Assembly (NCBI RefSeq): GCF_002443255.2
Contig: NW_019211456.1
Location: 40,527,891 to 40,591,890 of the forward strand
DNA from: Varroa destructor
Lineage: Eukaryota; Arthropoda; Arachnida; Mesostigmata; Varroidae
Length of the DNA: 64,000 nucleotides
Reading direction: 5' to 3'
This document shows positions 37,301-49,272 of this stretch, in pieces. The translations under genes and the position numbers were made by a program. The first letter of the stretch is position 1; each line of letters opens with the position of its first letter. The notes beneath the pieces were generated by a model. It was given only the letters and a program-made list of their open reading frames with translations, was not told the origin of the DNA and ran no database searches.

Positions 37301-39105
37301 TAATTAGAGAATTACCAAAAACCTTGTTTTCGAAATTCAAATTTTTGACAGGCCGATGTTATAAAACCACTTTTTCAAAATGATCGAATTCTATTTTTTC
37401 ACCAAAAACTAATTGACCTTCAAATTGTATATTTTTACAAGTCGAAATTAATCTTATAGAGCGGTGTTTTGGAGGAATATCTAGATACGTTTCCCAGTTG
37501 GTATCATTGATGCAGCTTTTACAGAGCAGCTCTTGCTATTTTCGTGTTTACGCACGTGCCCTTATAGGTTTATTTCAGCTCTATACGAGCATCTTAATTA
37601 CTTTAGAAGAATATTCTAATGTAAATCATAATAGGGCTTGAAGCCTCAGGCTCGTTCAACTAGAACAAGAAGTGTTCCGCAATTGAGTCGCAATTTTGGC
37701 CGCAATTGAGGCAAAATTGAAATGTTCGTTTCGAGAACGACACAACAAAGACTCTACCACATATTTTAGTGCTTTTCATCTGTGGGCAATTTAGCAAAAC
37801 GTTATCACATACATTTCCCAAAACTTTATAGGTTTATAACTGTCCACAATATCTTATATAAACTATGAGAGTAAGCAAGTTTATCACGTAATAGAAACCT
37901 TGTCATTTGACGGCTGTACTCTTAGTAGAAATCGAACCCAAAATCTATTAGGGGTTAGTTTTATCATTCGTCAAGCGTAGCCTAGGATACTTCTTTTATG
38001 ATATTATATATCATAGTGGCTATCGGAGTGGCTAGAGCCAAGCTTACCTCTGGGGGTCCTCTATAATGGCTTTTGGCAGTTAATCCAACTAGTGAAACAC
38101 TGGGCGTTGGACACAGAAAAAGGAGTTAGACGACAAGCCGTCATCAGTATCCCAAGAGCACTACTATCAACACCGGCGTGTCAATAAATCATATGCGGAA
38201 GGCGGATAAACTGCTGCCCTGCCTTAGGTCCCGCTTCTTGTCGCCTGCACTACATATGCACTCCTTCCGTCTGTAGGATCATAATGTAGCACTCTACAAC
38301 AAGAATAAACGATAACAATGCGCGCAAAACCATAAAGACGCAATGGTCTGTTTCTACCACCTAAGCGTACGAAGAAGGCTCATCGCTGAGGCCCATAAGG
38401 ACAGCAATATTATATTGGCTTTTGCAGAAAAGGCGAATCCGTCATTTAGCCGGCGACAGTAACTGTTTAAAAGAAAGAAAACTATGCCGATCTGGCCTGA
38501 AAGGAATATTTTACAGAGCTAAAACACTGGTTTAACAGCGGGCCTATTTTAGCATATCGAAGTACAATTAATTAGAATCATTATTTTAAGATCTATATCG
38601 TCACATTAACATCTTGAACATGAAATATTGATTGCGAGCTAGAATTGCTGATCGTTAATGATATTTAGATGTACTGTATATATGGTTGAATATTCAACAT
38701 GGTCTAGTTAGGAGCTCTTGATAATAAAAATGTAACAGCTTTTGAAATTAATCTCTAAAATACATTTTTTACTTAAATTGGTTAGGAGAAACTTGCGGGA
38801 CTTCGACAAAGCCGCAAGAATAGTCTTAGACCGTGTCCTGCCATATTTATTACTGTATTAGAGTATACATGGTGCCAGTACGCAAGCCAACGACAAAAAA
38901 TGGTGCGGTTGTATAGCACCGTTCAATATGCTTACCAGTCATCGGGCTGTTCTCCGCTTCACGCCGAGGAATAGCATATCATCGGTCATATACGATTTGT
39001 TCACTGTAGGACAAGCGGTCATATAGCGATTTCCTCTTCTTTTTGTCCATTCGAATAACCAACTAGGCGGCCGACCAGGCAGCGATAAGTTATCAAAGAC
39101 ATTCG
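31361..39105. other. Long non-coding stretch, no gene recognised
   Basis: Nearly 8 kb with only short frames (up to 88 codons). The part around 32.28-32.52 kb is rich in C and T on the plus strand but has no clear exon. Around 37678-37722 the motif GCAATTGAG recurs, with a small CAATTTTG/CAAAATTG inverted repeat. The block at 37.27-37.45 kb is rich in A and T runs. No transposon ends or RNA genes were identified. Confidence 0.45.
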
Positions 39106-40195
39106 ATGTGCTGCATTATTAAACAGCGGCAAAAAGAAACTGTATCTCATCCTATCAGGGCGGAAATGCTGTGCTTCGAAACAATAGCCGTAGGGCAGCC
39201 ATACATATGTAGAGCGAGCGATACTTTAGTATTTACGGACGATCAACCGGCTCGATTGATTTGCCTATTGGAAGGGGGTGAAGAAAGGGGTGTTTTAGAA
39301 GCCCTGCCATCGGCAGGCCACATCAGTACAGTCATCGAACAATATAAAAAGCGGTACGCCACAGTGTAGGAATGCGATTTGAAGCCGTTTCACCGAGTTC
39401 GACTTGTTATTTACTCTTTTACGTGTATGGCAGGCTAGGCGTTAATCGTTGTTTGGGTAATCGTTATAGATACGATCTAAACCGAGCTGCGCGCTTACAA
39501 AGGCACTCAGAACTGCGGCAATGGGCCGTCCACGGACTACGTGCGGACGCGCAGTCCGGGACAGCAAGCTCGCTTTTTGAAAAGCTCCATACGTTCTATT
39601 GGAACCACATTATATTCTATTTATTTTCCTGGTTGCGTACATACCTTTTTTTGAATAGCGCTGGTCTTGTTGCAGCGACAGGAATAACCGTTGCGCGATT
39701 ATGGGCAAGGGTGAGTTAGTCGATAAGTATAAACACACATATAAGCCAAATACTGCCACTGGAGATACTGGAAGACCTGGCTTCTTCGAATCCGAAGATG
39801 TTTCTAGATAAGTCGTTCCAGACATTATAAGATTGACAGGTGCTAGACCACTTCGATTCAGATTTCACGTTACATTGTACAGAGCAATTCAATTTATACG
39901 AGCATAGTATATATGGATCTGATTGGAATAGGTTTAGTGAATTTGTCGTATACTATGTAGAGTTGTCCTTAGGTGTTACCATCGTATGTTTCCATCGAGA
40001 CATCATCACGGCCATTCTGCGTCGTGGTCCTTATTCTCGGTACTGTTTGGTTCCACCGAACGGCCGAATATAGATCTGCAGATCACGCGAACTATTCCGC
40101 CAGCGGAGCGTAGATTCCCTTGCATCGCGAGTGCCCCACTGGCTGAGTGTTGCACGTTGTATACTTGTTATAGAAGATCATCGTATAATTTCTGA
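39106..40195 (+). mobile_element. Decayed BEL/Pao-like gag
   Basis: Three plus-strand pieces follow each other. The first (39106-39369, 87 codons from an ATG) has TDDQPARL and GVLEALPSAGHISTVIEQYKKRYA (given here as positions 44-51 and 62-85), matching the layout of the gag domain common in BEL/Pao elements: a leucine-rich helix, a small-residue turn, then an isoleucine-rich helix ending in a basic-basic-aromatic sequence. The second (39372-39719) has LRQWAVHGLRADA then SLFEKL (residues 48-60, 67-72), like the following helices. The third (39840-40073) has NRFSEFVVYYVELSLGVTI. The zinc-knuckle region is at best vestigial near 40.1 kb. No pol was recognised behind it, so it seems separate from the 46-49.5-kb copy, which has its own gag. 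Confidence 0.4.
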
Positions 40196-41729
40196 AGGAC
40201 TGACTTGAGCCGAAACGTTTCTCAGGTTGCATGAGATATGTGACTTCATAGCGTTAGTAGTTGTCTCACAGCTCACTGATTCAAACTTAGCGGGTTTATG
40301 ATAGTAGTTTGCCCGACCAATTGGTAGCATGCTGATCTATCGCGAACAAACCCTATTATCTCCTGAGACGGTTTTCTTTGTTGCTGATGCTGAGCGCGGC
40401 CATCGCTGAGGATGGGACGCTGGATGTAGTAATTGTTGCAGATTTGATTAAGGTGTGGATATTGATGCCGTAGTGCATTTTATTTGAACTTCACGTTCTT
40501 GCCACCTTAAGCCGGTCGGTAAGAGTATCACAAGGTCCTGCTGCATCGTGAGCGTTTTTTCCCATTCGTTAACGTGAAAAGATGTTTCAAGTAGTACGTC
40601 TGGCAATAGCGTCTTACGTTTGATTAGATGACGACGACGTGTGTCTGCGCTCGTTTCGAGTTTTATGTCTGGTATCGTTGTTAGGTGTTCCATCAGACGG
40701 CTGGCTTACAGCACGAAACGAGGTGTATCTAGATCCTAAATTGAACCTAGACCACAACGATTAGGACGTTAGGCAATATGTATGCCACTAAGTTATCATG
40801 GGGACGTGCTCTTCAGCCTAGTCTTTCTGAGCCGTCTAAGTTCGTACTTTGTCTTCACGTACATTTCGCCGACTTCAAGTGTGAAGATTCAAAATTCGAA
40901 TATAAAGAAAATCGAATTATTTTATCTTAGTGCTAATATTCTTTTATTAACTACTATTTTATATTATATTTTCTAGTCTGCCATTAAATCTAAATTTTTT
41001 TTCAGTAGTTTGTATTTTTTGTATTTATTATTTTGACGTATAAAGTTGGCATTGTCATGCTGGGGCCCAGTATTAGCGGATCTTTAATTATTATACCTAC
41101 AAAGAATTTAAGTGTTAACCTGAATTTATGAGAAATCTTGTTATCGATTTGTTTAATAATAAAAAAAAAATAATTATTAAGTGTAAATGGAATATCTATG
41201 TTTTGGATAATTGGTCAATTATCTGGTAATCGTCATCTTCAGAATAAAAATAACCCTAATTACTATATATATATATATGCTCCAAATATATTCCGTCAAG
41301 CATTAGTCAGGACAAGTGATTAATAGTTTTTCTAATCTATTGATTCAACAACAATTCGTTTTATTTTCGATCAAATTGATGATAGGGTCACGATTTTGTC
41401 GACTATGTTCTATATAAAATTCAAATAAATAGATGTTGGTAACAAGCAACGGTTAGTAATTTATAACTAAATTAAATGAGAATTTCGTCGCTTACGCTTG
41501 ATAAATATTGCTCTGCTGGGTGCGTAAACGGTATTACTTAAGCTTTCTTAAAAAAAAAAAACAACAAAAAAATATACACAATTACCACTAAACATTTTTA
41601 TGTCGCATTTATCTATTATGGCTTAATTGATTGTCCCGTTTATGATTGTTTTCACAGTAAATAGGTTACTACGGTTCAGGCGTTTATTGTTGAGTTCGTT
41701 TTAGTTTCAAGAAATCTGTCATTGCTCAT
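40196..41729. other. Very AT-rich stretch, no gene recognised
   Basis: From about 40.88 kb the sequence becomes strongly AT-rich with many A and T runs and a (TA)n run at 41264-41278. The composition made me consider inserted mitochondrial DNA, but no mitochondrial protein or rRNA motif was recognised in any frame I checked. Confidence 0.5.
41264..41278. repeat. (TA)n microsatellite
   Basis: Short uninterrupted TA run inside the AT-rich block. Confidence 0.9.
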
Positions 41730-42310
41730 CCATTCCGATGGTATGAATGAACGCACTCGGGATCAATCGATAGATCTGTTCCTTCGTAGTTTGCTTCCAT
41801 CCATAGTCTGAGCCAACTCGCTTGCTTAGTCTTCATCCTAGGATTCAATGCTACTGGTAGCGCCTGCTCTTTACCATTCTTTGGTCCTTCCTTCTTTGGC
41901 TTTTTCCCTTTTCATACCCTTCAAGTCCGTTCTTCTCTCATCCGGGCCCTTGCAAGTCGCTGCCGCCTGCGTTACCACCACCTCCGCTATCGTCGATTCG
42001 GCTGGCACACGCTTCTGATCCCCGGGGGATAGCCGACGAACGAAGTTCGGAAAAGCCAAACCAAGTCAGGCAGACAACTTCCCAAAAGCCATACGTAAAG
42101 CCTTTGGAAAGCTCTCGAGGGTGAGCAAAGCTGTCTCGTCGTTCGTTTGCCCGCTGCCTGAACAGCTTCTATCCCTGTTAGAACTACTGCTGCTACACCC
42201 TCCGTTCGGCTGTCAAACTACTGTCGAACGGGCCAACCGATATTTACCACCAGAATGAGCTCTCAACGTGGCTCTGGAATAAGCTGAGGCTAGAATGAGC
42301 CAGGCCGGCG
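41730..42310. other. GC-elevated island with pyrimidine-rich tract
   Basis: A block of about 580 bases is much richer in GC than the AT-rich DNA either side. Positions 41860-42010 are strongly pyrimidine-rich on the plus strand. On the minus strand, 42059-41871 is an open frame of 62 codons, lysine/glutamate/arginine-rich and GC-biased at third positions. It ends close to ATG|GTAAAG, a fair splice-donor match at 41877-41869. It starts from no ATG and no strong acceptor was found, so an internal exon is possible but unproven. A promoter-type island is an alternative. Confidence 0.3.
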
Positions 42311-43520
42311 AAGGGTGTATCAAATTAGATAATTATAATATAGGAATAATAATATGAGGATGAAGCGTAAAAGAATAAAGGCCAGTTATACAACAAGGAA
42401 TAGACATCTAAAGCGCAAGCACCTAGGCTAAAGGCTCTCCATCAAAAATGCCTACAGGGTTATCATCATCATTGTTACTATAAACTAATGGCAGAAATTA
42501 GTAAGACCAAGAACGCTGACCACGTCGTGGTCAATTACAACTACATATTATACTGTAACAAAGGTGTAAATAAATTATCTTGAATATTGCGGCGGCAAGA
42601 CGCTATTTTAATGCAAAAGACCGATCAAATATGAGCAATGTCACGCTCGATCAAAACAGCCGTTTTAACCACTACAGTATTGCGAAAAAGCTTTGGCGCA
42701 GTTTCTCTATTACTCGGCTATAAACCTGTTACTCGGCATAAATTAGAAAATATGTTGGCGCGTTGTTACTACTAGTCTCATAATCCCTCTTTGGTAATAT
42801 TTGAATTTTAACGTAGAATTGAATGGCTTTTCAGGGTTTAAACGAAGACTTTCAGATTTACGCGTACTCAAATCGCTCTGATCACCGTTAAGTTCTTAGC
42901 GAGCTTGGGCACAGAATACGGAGAAAGAACGTAGAATAGCCATGTTGGAATAGAGAGGAATTGCTGGATTGGTGATACGTATACATATAAACCGCTGCTT
43001 CGTTTATCATCTAGGTGAGCTTTTCGATGCGCTTGTTGCCATTCAGACGAGAACTAGAAATCACGTATAACTTGTTTAACGTATCTTCACATTTTGGCCT
43101 GTCGTATAGCTTTTTAGCCAGTTCGCATAGTGATGTCAAGTTAGGATGTATTCCCTTCGATATTAATTGATCTGCAATTTAATTCGCATGTCACTTAGCG
43201 CATAATCGTACAATATTCGGACATCTTAATATTAATCGAACTTGAAAGTAAGTTTTTGAAGATAAAAAGGATCTAGTTATTATTTCGTCTAAAGTAAATT
43301 CGTTACACCTCTGTGTGATCCTCTTTTAACCCAGATTTTATGGGAACTTATTTACCCAGAAACGGCTACTTCTTTTCGAACTTCTGGGTCCTACGAAAAT
43401 CAAGCTGCTACCACACAGCGATCGGCTGCTACTTCGTGTAAGCTAAAGTTGTACTTTTCGTGTTTCACATTCGGTAGTGTCGTTGAGTACTGCTCTAAAC
43501 AAGACGCACGAAGCAATGTT

Positions 43521-43605
43521 TATCTACGCCCGCGTTCGAACCTAGACCAACACGTGCCTTTAATGTTACTACACAAATCGGCTATCACTCTGTGCTCAGT
43601 ACCTA
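43521..43605 (-). ncRNA. Weak tRNA-like (A/B-box) sequence
   Basis: On the minus strand, TAGCCGATTTG (A-box-like, one mismatch) is followed about 42 bases later by GGTTCGAACGC (B-box-like, one mismatch). The spacing is acceptable for Pol III internal promoters. No cloverleaf could be built. It may be a worn SINE head or chance. Confidence 0.22.
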
Positions 43606-44913
43606 CAGAGCAAACGGCTTTTGATGATCAGTAACTCGTAAGTCGAAAAGGTCACACTAAAACAGCCCGTCTTTAGTCCAAGTTTCTTTTCAACAATGAT
43701 AATTTTTGATATGTAAAAGAGTTGACTGCATTGCATAAATATATCATGGCTGGGAGTCGTCTGATAGTGGTCGGATTCAGGTATTCCCACTTTTTCTCAT
43801 TCTACGAATTACAATAATAAGCTGCTTTAAAAATGGGCTCTTAAAAAGCTGTCCTATAATCCCAGCTCATATTCTGACCACGAATATTTGCTTTGTTTGC
43901 GAATTATTGCCAGGCCAGAAAATGGCCTCTATATTGACGAAAAGGTTACTTTTATCAGCCGCTTTGGAAGGTCAAATTATAACTTTTTTTTATAGCGCCC
44001 TGGCAATAACAAGCATTGTATCGTGGGTTTTCCATATTCCGAGTATCTCGCCTGCTCTCTTCTGGTACGAAAGTACATTTAGATCCAGAATACTTTGGTA
44101 GTTTTACGTGATAACTTTACCAGTGTTATGTGCTTTTCATTTAGAGCTGCTAAAAAAAAATGTATTTTAACTCTTTTAATTATCAAAAAAAAAAAGAATG
44201 AATAAGGAAATGTCGATTTTTTTAATCACTACTATTTTGGCTTTTATTAAGTCAACAATTTTTCATATTTTTTCTAAAAACTAAATGCAATTATTAGAAA
44301 TTAAATAGGATCTTATTTTGAAGCAAGAACTAAAATAGGCAGTAAATATGAATATAGTTTTTATTTAATCAAGTAGGATAATGATGTTATCATCAATAAA
44401 TATAATTTTATTATTTATGAGAAACTCAATAAAAAAAAAATAGAAATATTTTTTATTTAAAAAAGGTAGCGAAAGTAGAATAATAAGCGCGTTTATAGTT
44501 AAGAAAACGGGCTAGGTTCGTTTAGGAAAAATGTGGCTTTGTGACTGAAGTAGAAACGCGCCCAAGTGCCTCTTCTCACATACTGCCCGGAAACATATTT
44601 TTCTAGTGGTCCTTTTTTTTTTTGGCCTGAAATTGGTTGTCGCTTCAATTTGAACTATTATAACTCATGTGGATATAATATGATTAGAAGTACGTCGATA
44701 GGCTGACTAAATAAACACAATTAATAGTCCTCAACTACGTGAACTCAACGACGGAAATCAAAGCGTTTTAAAGGATTGTTTGTTAGTTATAATTTTGAAA
44801 TTAAATTTTTCCTTAATAATAGTATAATACATACCCTTCTTACAGTTTACACGTAGAAGCACTTGTGAAGAAATGTAAGAAAAAAGGTATTTACATGATA
44901 GCATAGTACTTCT

Positions 44914-44937
44914 AATAGGCTGTAATAGGCTGTAATA
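44914..44937. repeat. Short tandem repeat, period 10
   Basis: AATAGGCTGT occurs twice in direct succession and a third partial copy (AATA) follows. Confidence 0.9.
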
Positions 44938-46022
44938 AGTTTATGATGTTCGCAATCTTCATAGAGTTCTTTTATAGGCTCTTTGGTAATCATTATAGGA
45001 TCTTTGATGATCATCATTTATGCTACTAGCTTCAGATACTAATCCCGCCATCCTCCTAAGGTCTATTTGCTTTCGTTAGGGCTAAATGTTGCCGTGCTTA
45101 AAATCAGGGCCTGTTGTACAATTTCCCTTCATTAAAGCCGCATCAAATCGTTTATTCTGCACCGTTTATGTTTCCTTGAATAATTAAACAAGTTCATAGT
45201 AAAATTCGAAACTACTCTGGAGCATTTTTTAGAACACGTGCTTCTATTTATTTATGTGCATGTATATATAATTCCGGAGAAGAAAACGTTCGCATTTCTA
45301 TTATTTTAAATTGATACTATGTTATGACTGCGCCCCTTAGATGAACGCGTTTGTAATTTGTAATTAATTAATTCGACCGCTCAGATATCTCAATCGAGCA
45401 GTCAAGTTCAAGAAGTTAAAAACGAGACCTGCAATCCCTCAGTAGGACCCTCCCCTCCCCGAAACTGTGAAGAGCGGTGGCTGCTGAATCAGATAGTCTG
45501 CACAATTACTCGTTCATATAATACAAATTTACTAGAAATTGATCGATTAGGAGCTAACAAGTTTAGCCTCATCTAGCGGATTCTGATCTTAAGAATGAGC
45601 TTGAGACCAACTGCGAGCGGTGAGGTGTCTGACACACATCAAACTCATGGCTGATAGATACAACGCGGTCGAGTCAGCTTTCATGTACAACGATGCCAGT
45701 GGAAAAATATCCACGGAAGTCAACATCTGTTCTATTGCCCTCACGTACTCGTGAGCCCAACTCGTTAACGGTTGACTATTGATATTTCCTTGAATAAATT
45801 CACGAAATTAATCCGTTTGTATGACCAGAGGCGTTACCATCGCGACATGAACTACCCATTTTCCCCTGAGTCGCTAACGACAACAAAAAGCTTACAAATG
45901 AACTCATGTCGAAAGCTCGATACACGAATGTGTCAATAATAAAATCGGCCGGGCTCCTCCGATGATTGCGCAATCATATCAAAGACCCAGCTCGGTGTTC
46001 TATTAGCCGAGCACACGTTACT

Positions 46023-46805
46023 GTGCTCGTGACATGGCAGTGCGTAATGCTATTGCTGAAGAATTTCTGTTGTCTGAAATGAAGATGGCAAGTGAGGAGA
46101 TGAAGAGAAGAGATGGCAAAGCCCTCAGATCATCGCACGTTACCAATGATGGCGACAGCACTGTACGAATCTGCTACACGACAAGGCTTCTGTCAACCGA
46201 ATAATAGTACTCTTACTTATATAAAGCGCCAAAACGCAGATTATCAAGAGGAGACAATGATCGCCCCCCAGAACTTCCTGGATCCAACGTCTAGACGCGT
46301 TGTTGCTTTATCGTTGTCGCAGCAACAGTGGCACAAATCAACGACAGAACCACATCATCAGCTATCACATAGCAGTCCAATGACATATCGATGTTTGCCT
46401 CGCAGGCCTCGATTGGGCGGCAGTAACTGCTATGGCAAATCGCGCTCGAAGAAACGTTCCTTTTGTGGCAACAAGTGTCACGCGCTCGCATATTGTTTGG
46501 GCCGTCCTACTTACCTTGAGCTAAGTCAGATTGTCAACCAACACGATAAGTGTTGCGTGGGCCTTCGGTGACATTACCACGAAAATGAACCCCGCTCTGG
46601 AGAATATCAGATGTGTAAAGATCGTGTGCGTGATTTCTCTGTGCGTTCGTGGCCCGAGGTGGGCATCTGTGGCAGTTATATCGATATCAGCGTCAGTAAG
46701 AGTGCCAGTGACGATCGTAAGGATTGCTTCGGTTCATGGGTTGCACAGTCTCCATGCGAATCTGAATCTCCATGCGATTGTTCCTTGAGCCAGACAATAA
46801 GTTGA
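46023..46805 (+). pseudogene. BEL/Pao-like gag with zinc-knuckle remnant
   Basis: An early frame gives ARDMAVRNAIAEEF near 46025-46066. It is followed, after a shift, by 46113-46571 (152 codons from an ATG), where ALYESATRQGFCQPNN (residues 16-31) resembles the tyrosine-...-glycine-phenylalanine part of the gag domain. Residues 117-128 (FCGNKCHALAYC) and 147-148 (CC) lie where BEL/Pao gag proteins carry two cysteine-histidine zinc knuckles. Here the spacing is C-x3-C-H-x4-C, so binding is probably lost. After a stop, the frame 46572-46805 continues with cysteine-rich sequence. The frame length alone could be chance. Confidence 0.42.
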
Positions 46806-47337
46806 GCTCTACGGTGCCGTCGTTTGTTAAGAAGCTTTAAGGTATCCCACCACTGTGCAAGTTAGATCTGTCAATTCAAAAATGCGTAAACAAAAATGCA
46901 GCAGTGATTCAGAGGTACCTAATCCATCTCATTTGTTGTCAGACCGATATCAAAAATGTAATGGTCCGATTTCGAAGACACTACGTCTGTTTAGCGCCCT
47001 ACTGACGTTTCTTATGGTTATTCGGTTAGTTTTGTTTGCACGCCAGCCACATTCTACGATACCCTGTAGCCTAAAGTCCTTGTGCTACTTACTGATGTAC
47101 GATTGCTTCTACAGGGCTATGTATAAGCGCGTTTTTTACTCCTGAGTCAAAACTTGATCAGAGGACCTATTCGAGAGGTAACCAATCGGGGTGACATTGT
47201 GCGTCCAATATGCTGTGCTTTTCGCTGTCTAAGCCATCAAACGATGTGGAAGGACTCTGACCATTGGAATACTAGAGAATCAAGCATCAATAAATTTCGG
47301 GTTGTCCATTAAGATGCCGATGCATTAAGGTCTTATA

Positions 47338-47900
47338 ATGGATAATTCTATACAGCCTGTCTATCTAAAGAACCCTCAATTGCGAAATCACCAGAGAGAA
47401 GCGGAGATGCCGTGGACCTTCGTCTTAGCTCTGAAAGACGAGTGCAACGTTCGCGAAACATTCATCCGCTACGACAGGGAAATGATATATACCGATTTCG
47501 ATCGAATCTGGACTAATGTGCTAGATGGGACACATTACATGGCATATACAACGCCCCATTAACACGTCATCACTACTTTAATAAGAAAAATGGCAAATTG
47601 TGTGCAATTGCCGGGCTGCGGTCCCAGGTGTAATATCCAATCCAGGTTATGTAAAACTGCTGTAAGACTTTTGACTGACTACCTTCGTACTACCTGAGTC
47701 ATATGGTATCTGTAGTATTTGCATCGTAGTTGTGTCGGCGGACCTAGAGTGCTCATGCATGATGAATTTCCTTAAGCCTGAATGTCCATTTTTTCGCGGC
47801 AAGGAACCGATCACAGTGTTCTCTGCTGTCAACTGAATATGATCACGTGGCGAACGATCCCTAATGGGTTTTTACTAGCAACGATTTAACACAAGATTGT
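47338..47900 (+). pseudogene. Pol connector and reverse-transcriptase remnants
   Basis: 47338-47562 (74 codons from an ATG) has EAEMPWTF (residues 21-28), IRYDREMI (43-50) and LDGTHYMAYTTPH (62-74). This recalls the segment just before RT in BEL/Pao pol, where a leucine-proline-tryptophan precedes a tyrosine-rich helix and a Y-x-PHH sequence. Past the stop, out-of-frame plus-strand pieces near 47621-47830 and 47800-47886 (ending near ITWRTIPNGFLLATI) resemble RT fingers/palm and the tryptophan-containing strand after the YxDD box. The YxDD box itself is not intact. Weak piece by piece; supported by location directly ahead of the RNase H motif. Confidence 0.35.
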
Positions 47901-48142
47901 GTACGGTGTTGATCGTACAGAAAGACAACAATGGCTATACGACCAACTACGATGGCCATATTCTATCTTGTTTCATTGTCGAAGGGCAAGATTTAAGGTT
48001 CATTGAAAATGTATTCTTATGATTACGTTTGGTTAACGTGTGATTAATCAACCACGAAGGCATCAATCATCATCTCCTCAATCGCGGTGTCACACCAGTT
48101 GAGGCTAATCTGATAAGCTGTGCTCGTACGACACATAGCATC

Positions 48143-48420
48143 ATGATTTATGACGCTTTTTTTACGCGCGTTGCGATGGGGCGCCCTGCTGATGGATTAA
48201 CAATGGATCTGTTTCGTTCTAGGACTGAAAAAGTTGCGGGATATTTGCACATCCTGTGCCATTACAGCCGGAGCGACAAGAAGATTACGACGTACTACTT
48301 CCAGGTTTTTAACGATGCTTCTGAGGCTGCATACGATATAGTAGTCCATCTACAATTGGTTAATATAGGCGGTTTCAGTGAAAGTTCACTGCCTATGGCC
48401 AAATCGAGTCTTGTTCTTTA
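48143..48420 (+). pseudogene. BEL/Pao-like RNase H (Pao 'peptidase A17' region) fragment
   Basis: This 92-codon frame from an ATG has FNDASEAAYDIVVHL at residues 56-70 and MAKSS at 85-89. This is the D-A-S-E-x-A-Y ... A-K-S signature of the RNase H-like part of BEL/Pao pol, which databases often label 'Pao retrotransposon peptidase'. Residues 1-45, including IYDAFF at 2-7, fit the connector before it. The glycine that usually follows the tyrosine is aspartate here. The frame stops just after AKSSLVL, and sequence consistent with the next strand continues one frame over, so a single-base indel is likely. It is the most specific protein match in the window. Confidence 0.68.
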
Positions 48421-48720
48421 AAACATTGTTCTGTTTGGCGGTAATGGCTTTCCTGCTATCTGTATGTTCGCCGTCGTATCCTTCTAAGGGGCTGCTAATT
48501 AAAGTAGGGCCTATATTAGATTAAGAAGATTCGAAGACTACCTAATACTTGCGTACCAAAATCTCGCGGTCCCGGTCAAATCCCGGTATCTGTAACTGCG
48601 TGGCTAGACTGCAGAAGTTGTAGTCTGCAAATAAACGTTGTATGCTTGGAACGTATACAGTGGCTAGTTTTGCGTAAAAGCGCCGCATTTCTGCGTCTGC
48701 ATTCTAAAAGAATGCTGAAT
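48402..48720 (+). pseudogene. RNase H continuation in shifted frames
   Basis: In a frame shifted relative to the preceding fragment, NRVLFFKTLFCLAVMAFLL (from 48402) follows the layout of the RNase H segment that normally reads arginine-valine-...-lysine then a hydrophobic helix with the second acidic residue. That acidic residue is absent here. A third frame from 48598 gives AWLDCRSCSLQINVVCLERI, with an aspartate (48607-48609) where the tryptophan-x-aspartate-serine motif of RNase H is expected. The frame changes mark a dead copy. Confidence 0.4.
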
Positions 48721-49272
48721 AATGATTTGGACCGTTGAGGCGTCATTGCCTGAATATGATCGGCCTTGAAGGTCGCTACCCACTGCTGACCGCCATAAAA
48801 CTCCCGCGAACTCCATTGAGCGTCGCTCAGAAGTTACTCGAATTGCCTGGATTAGCTTTATCAGCTTAGGTTGTTTCATCAGTTGGGAAAGCGACATTTG
48901 CACTGTCGCCAATGTACTATCAACCTTCGTGAGCTATTTACGGCCGATGCTGAGCTGCACGAGGATGCTGAATGGCATATCATCAAATACTTCTTTGTCG
49001 ATAGAAGAGCCGAAAAATAGGTCTATCTGCAAAACGGGGTAGCCGGAGGCAATCCGTAATCTGTGAAAGGTCCACATTTTAACCACAACTCCACGTATCT
49101 TGAATACAAACAAAAGAGGAACGCTCGTCTAGGCTGTTTTGTCATGCGACATTATTGCAATAATGTCCTTTTTTGTGTTAATGCGGCTTTATTAGCCTTT
49201 TCTTAAATTGCTTTTTTGATTAGCTCGTCAAGTCAATAGAGCCCTACCTTGCTTCTACATCACCTATAAAAA

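Larger units (their letters stand above)
42311..46022. other. AT-rich stretch, no gene recognised
   Basis: Frames are short. 44.14-44.48 kb is extremely AT-rich with repeated A and T runs. A 10-bp tandem repeat lies at 44914-44937, and a tRNA-like minus-strand sequence at 43.52-43.61 kb. If the relic starting at 46.02 kb had a left LTR it should lie here, but I could not find a matching direct repeat. Confidence 0.45.

Noticed and set aside
45962..45977. 16-bp palindrome ATGATTGCGCAATCAT
   Set aside because: Perfect but short enough to be near chance expectation across the window; no context.
46572..46805. Thrombospondin-type repeat, suggested by DCFGSW followed by SPC
   Set aside because: Only one motif is present, later cysteines and the basic residues do not fit, and the sequence directly follows the gag-like frame where cysteine-rich sequence is expected.
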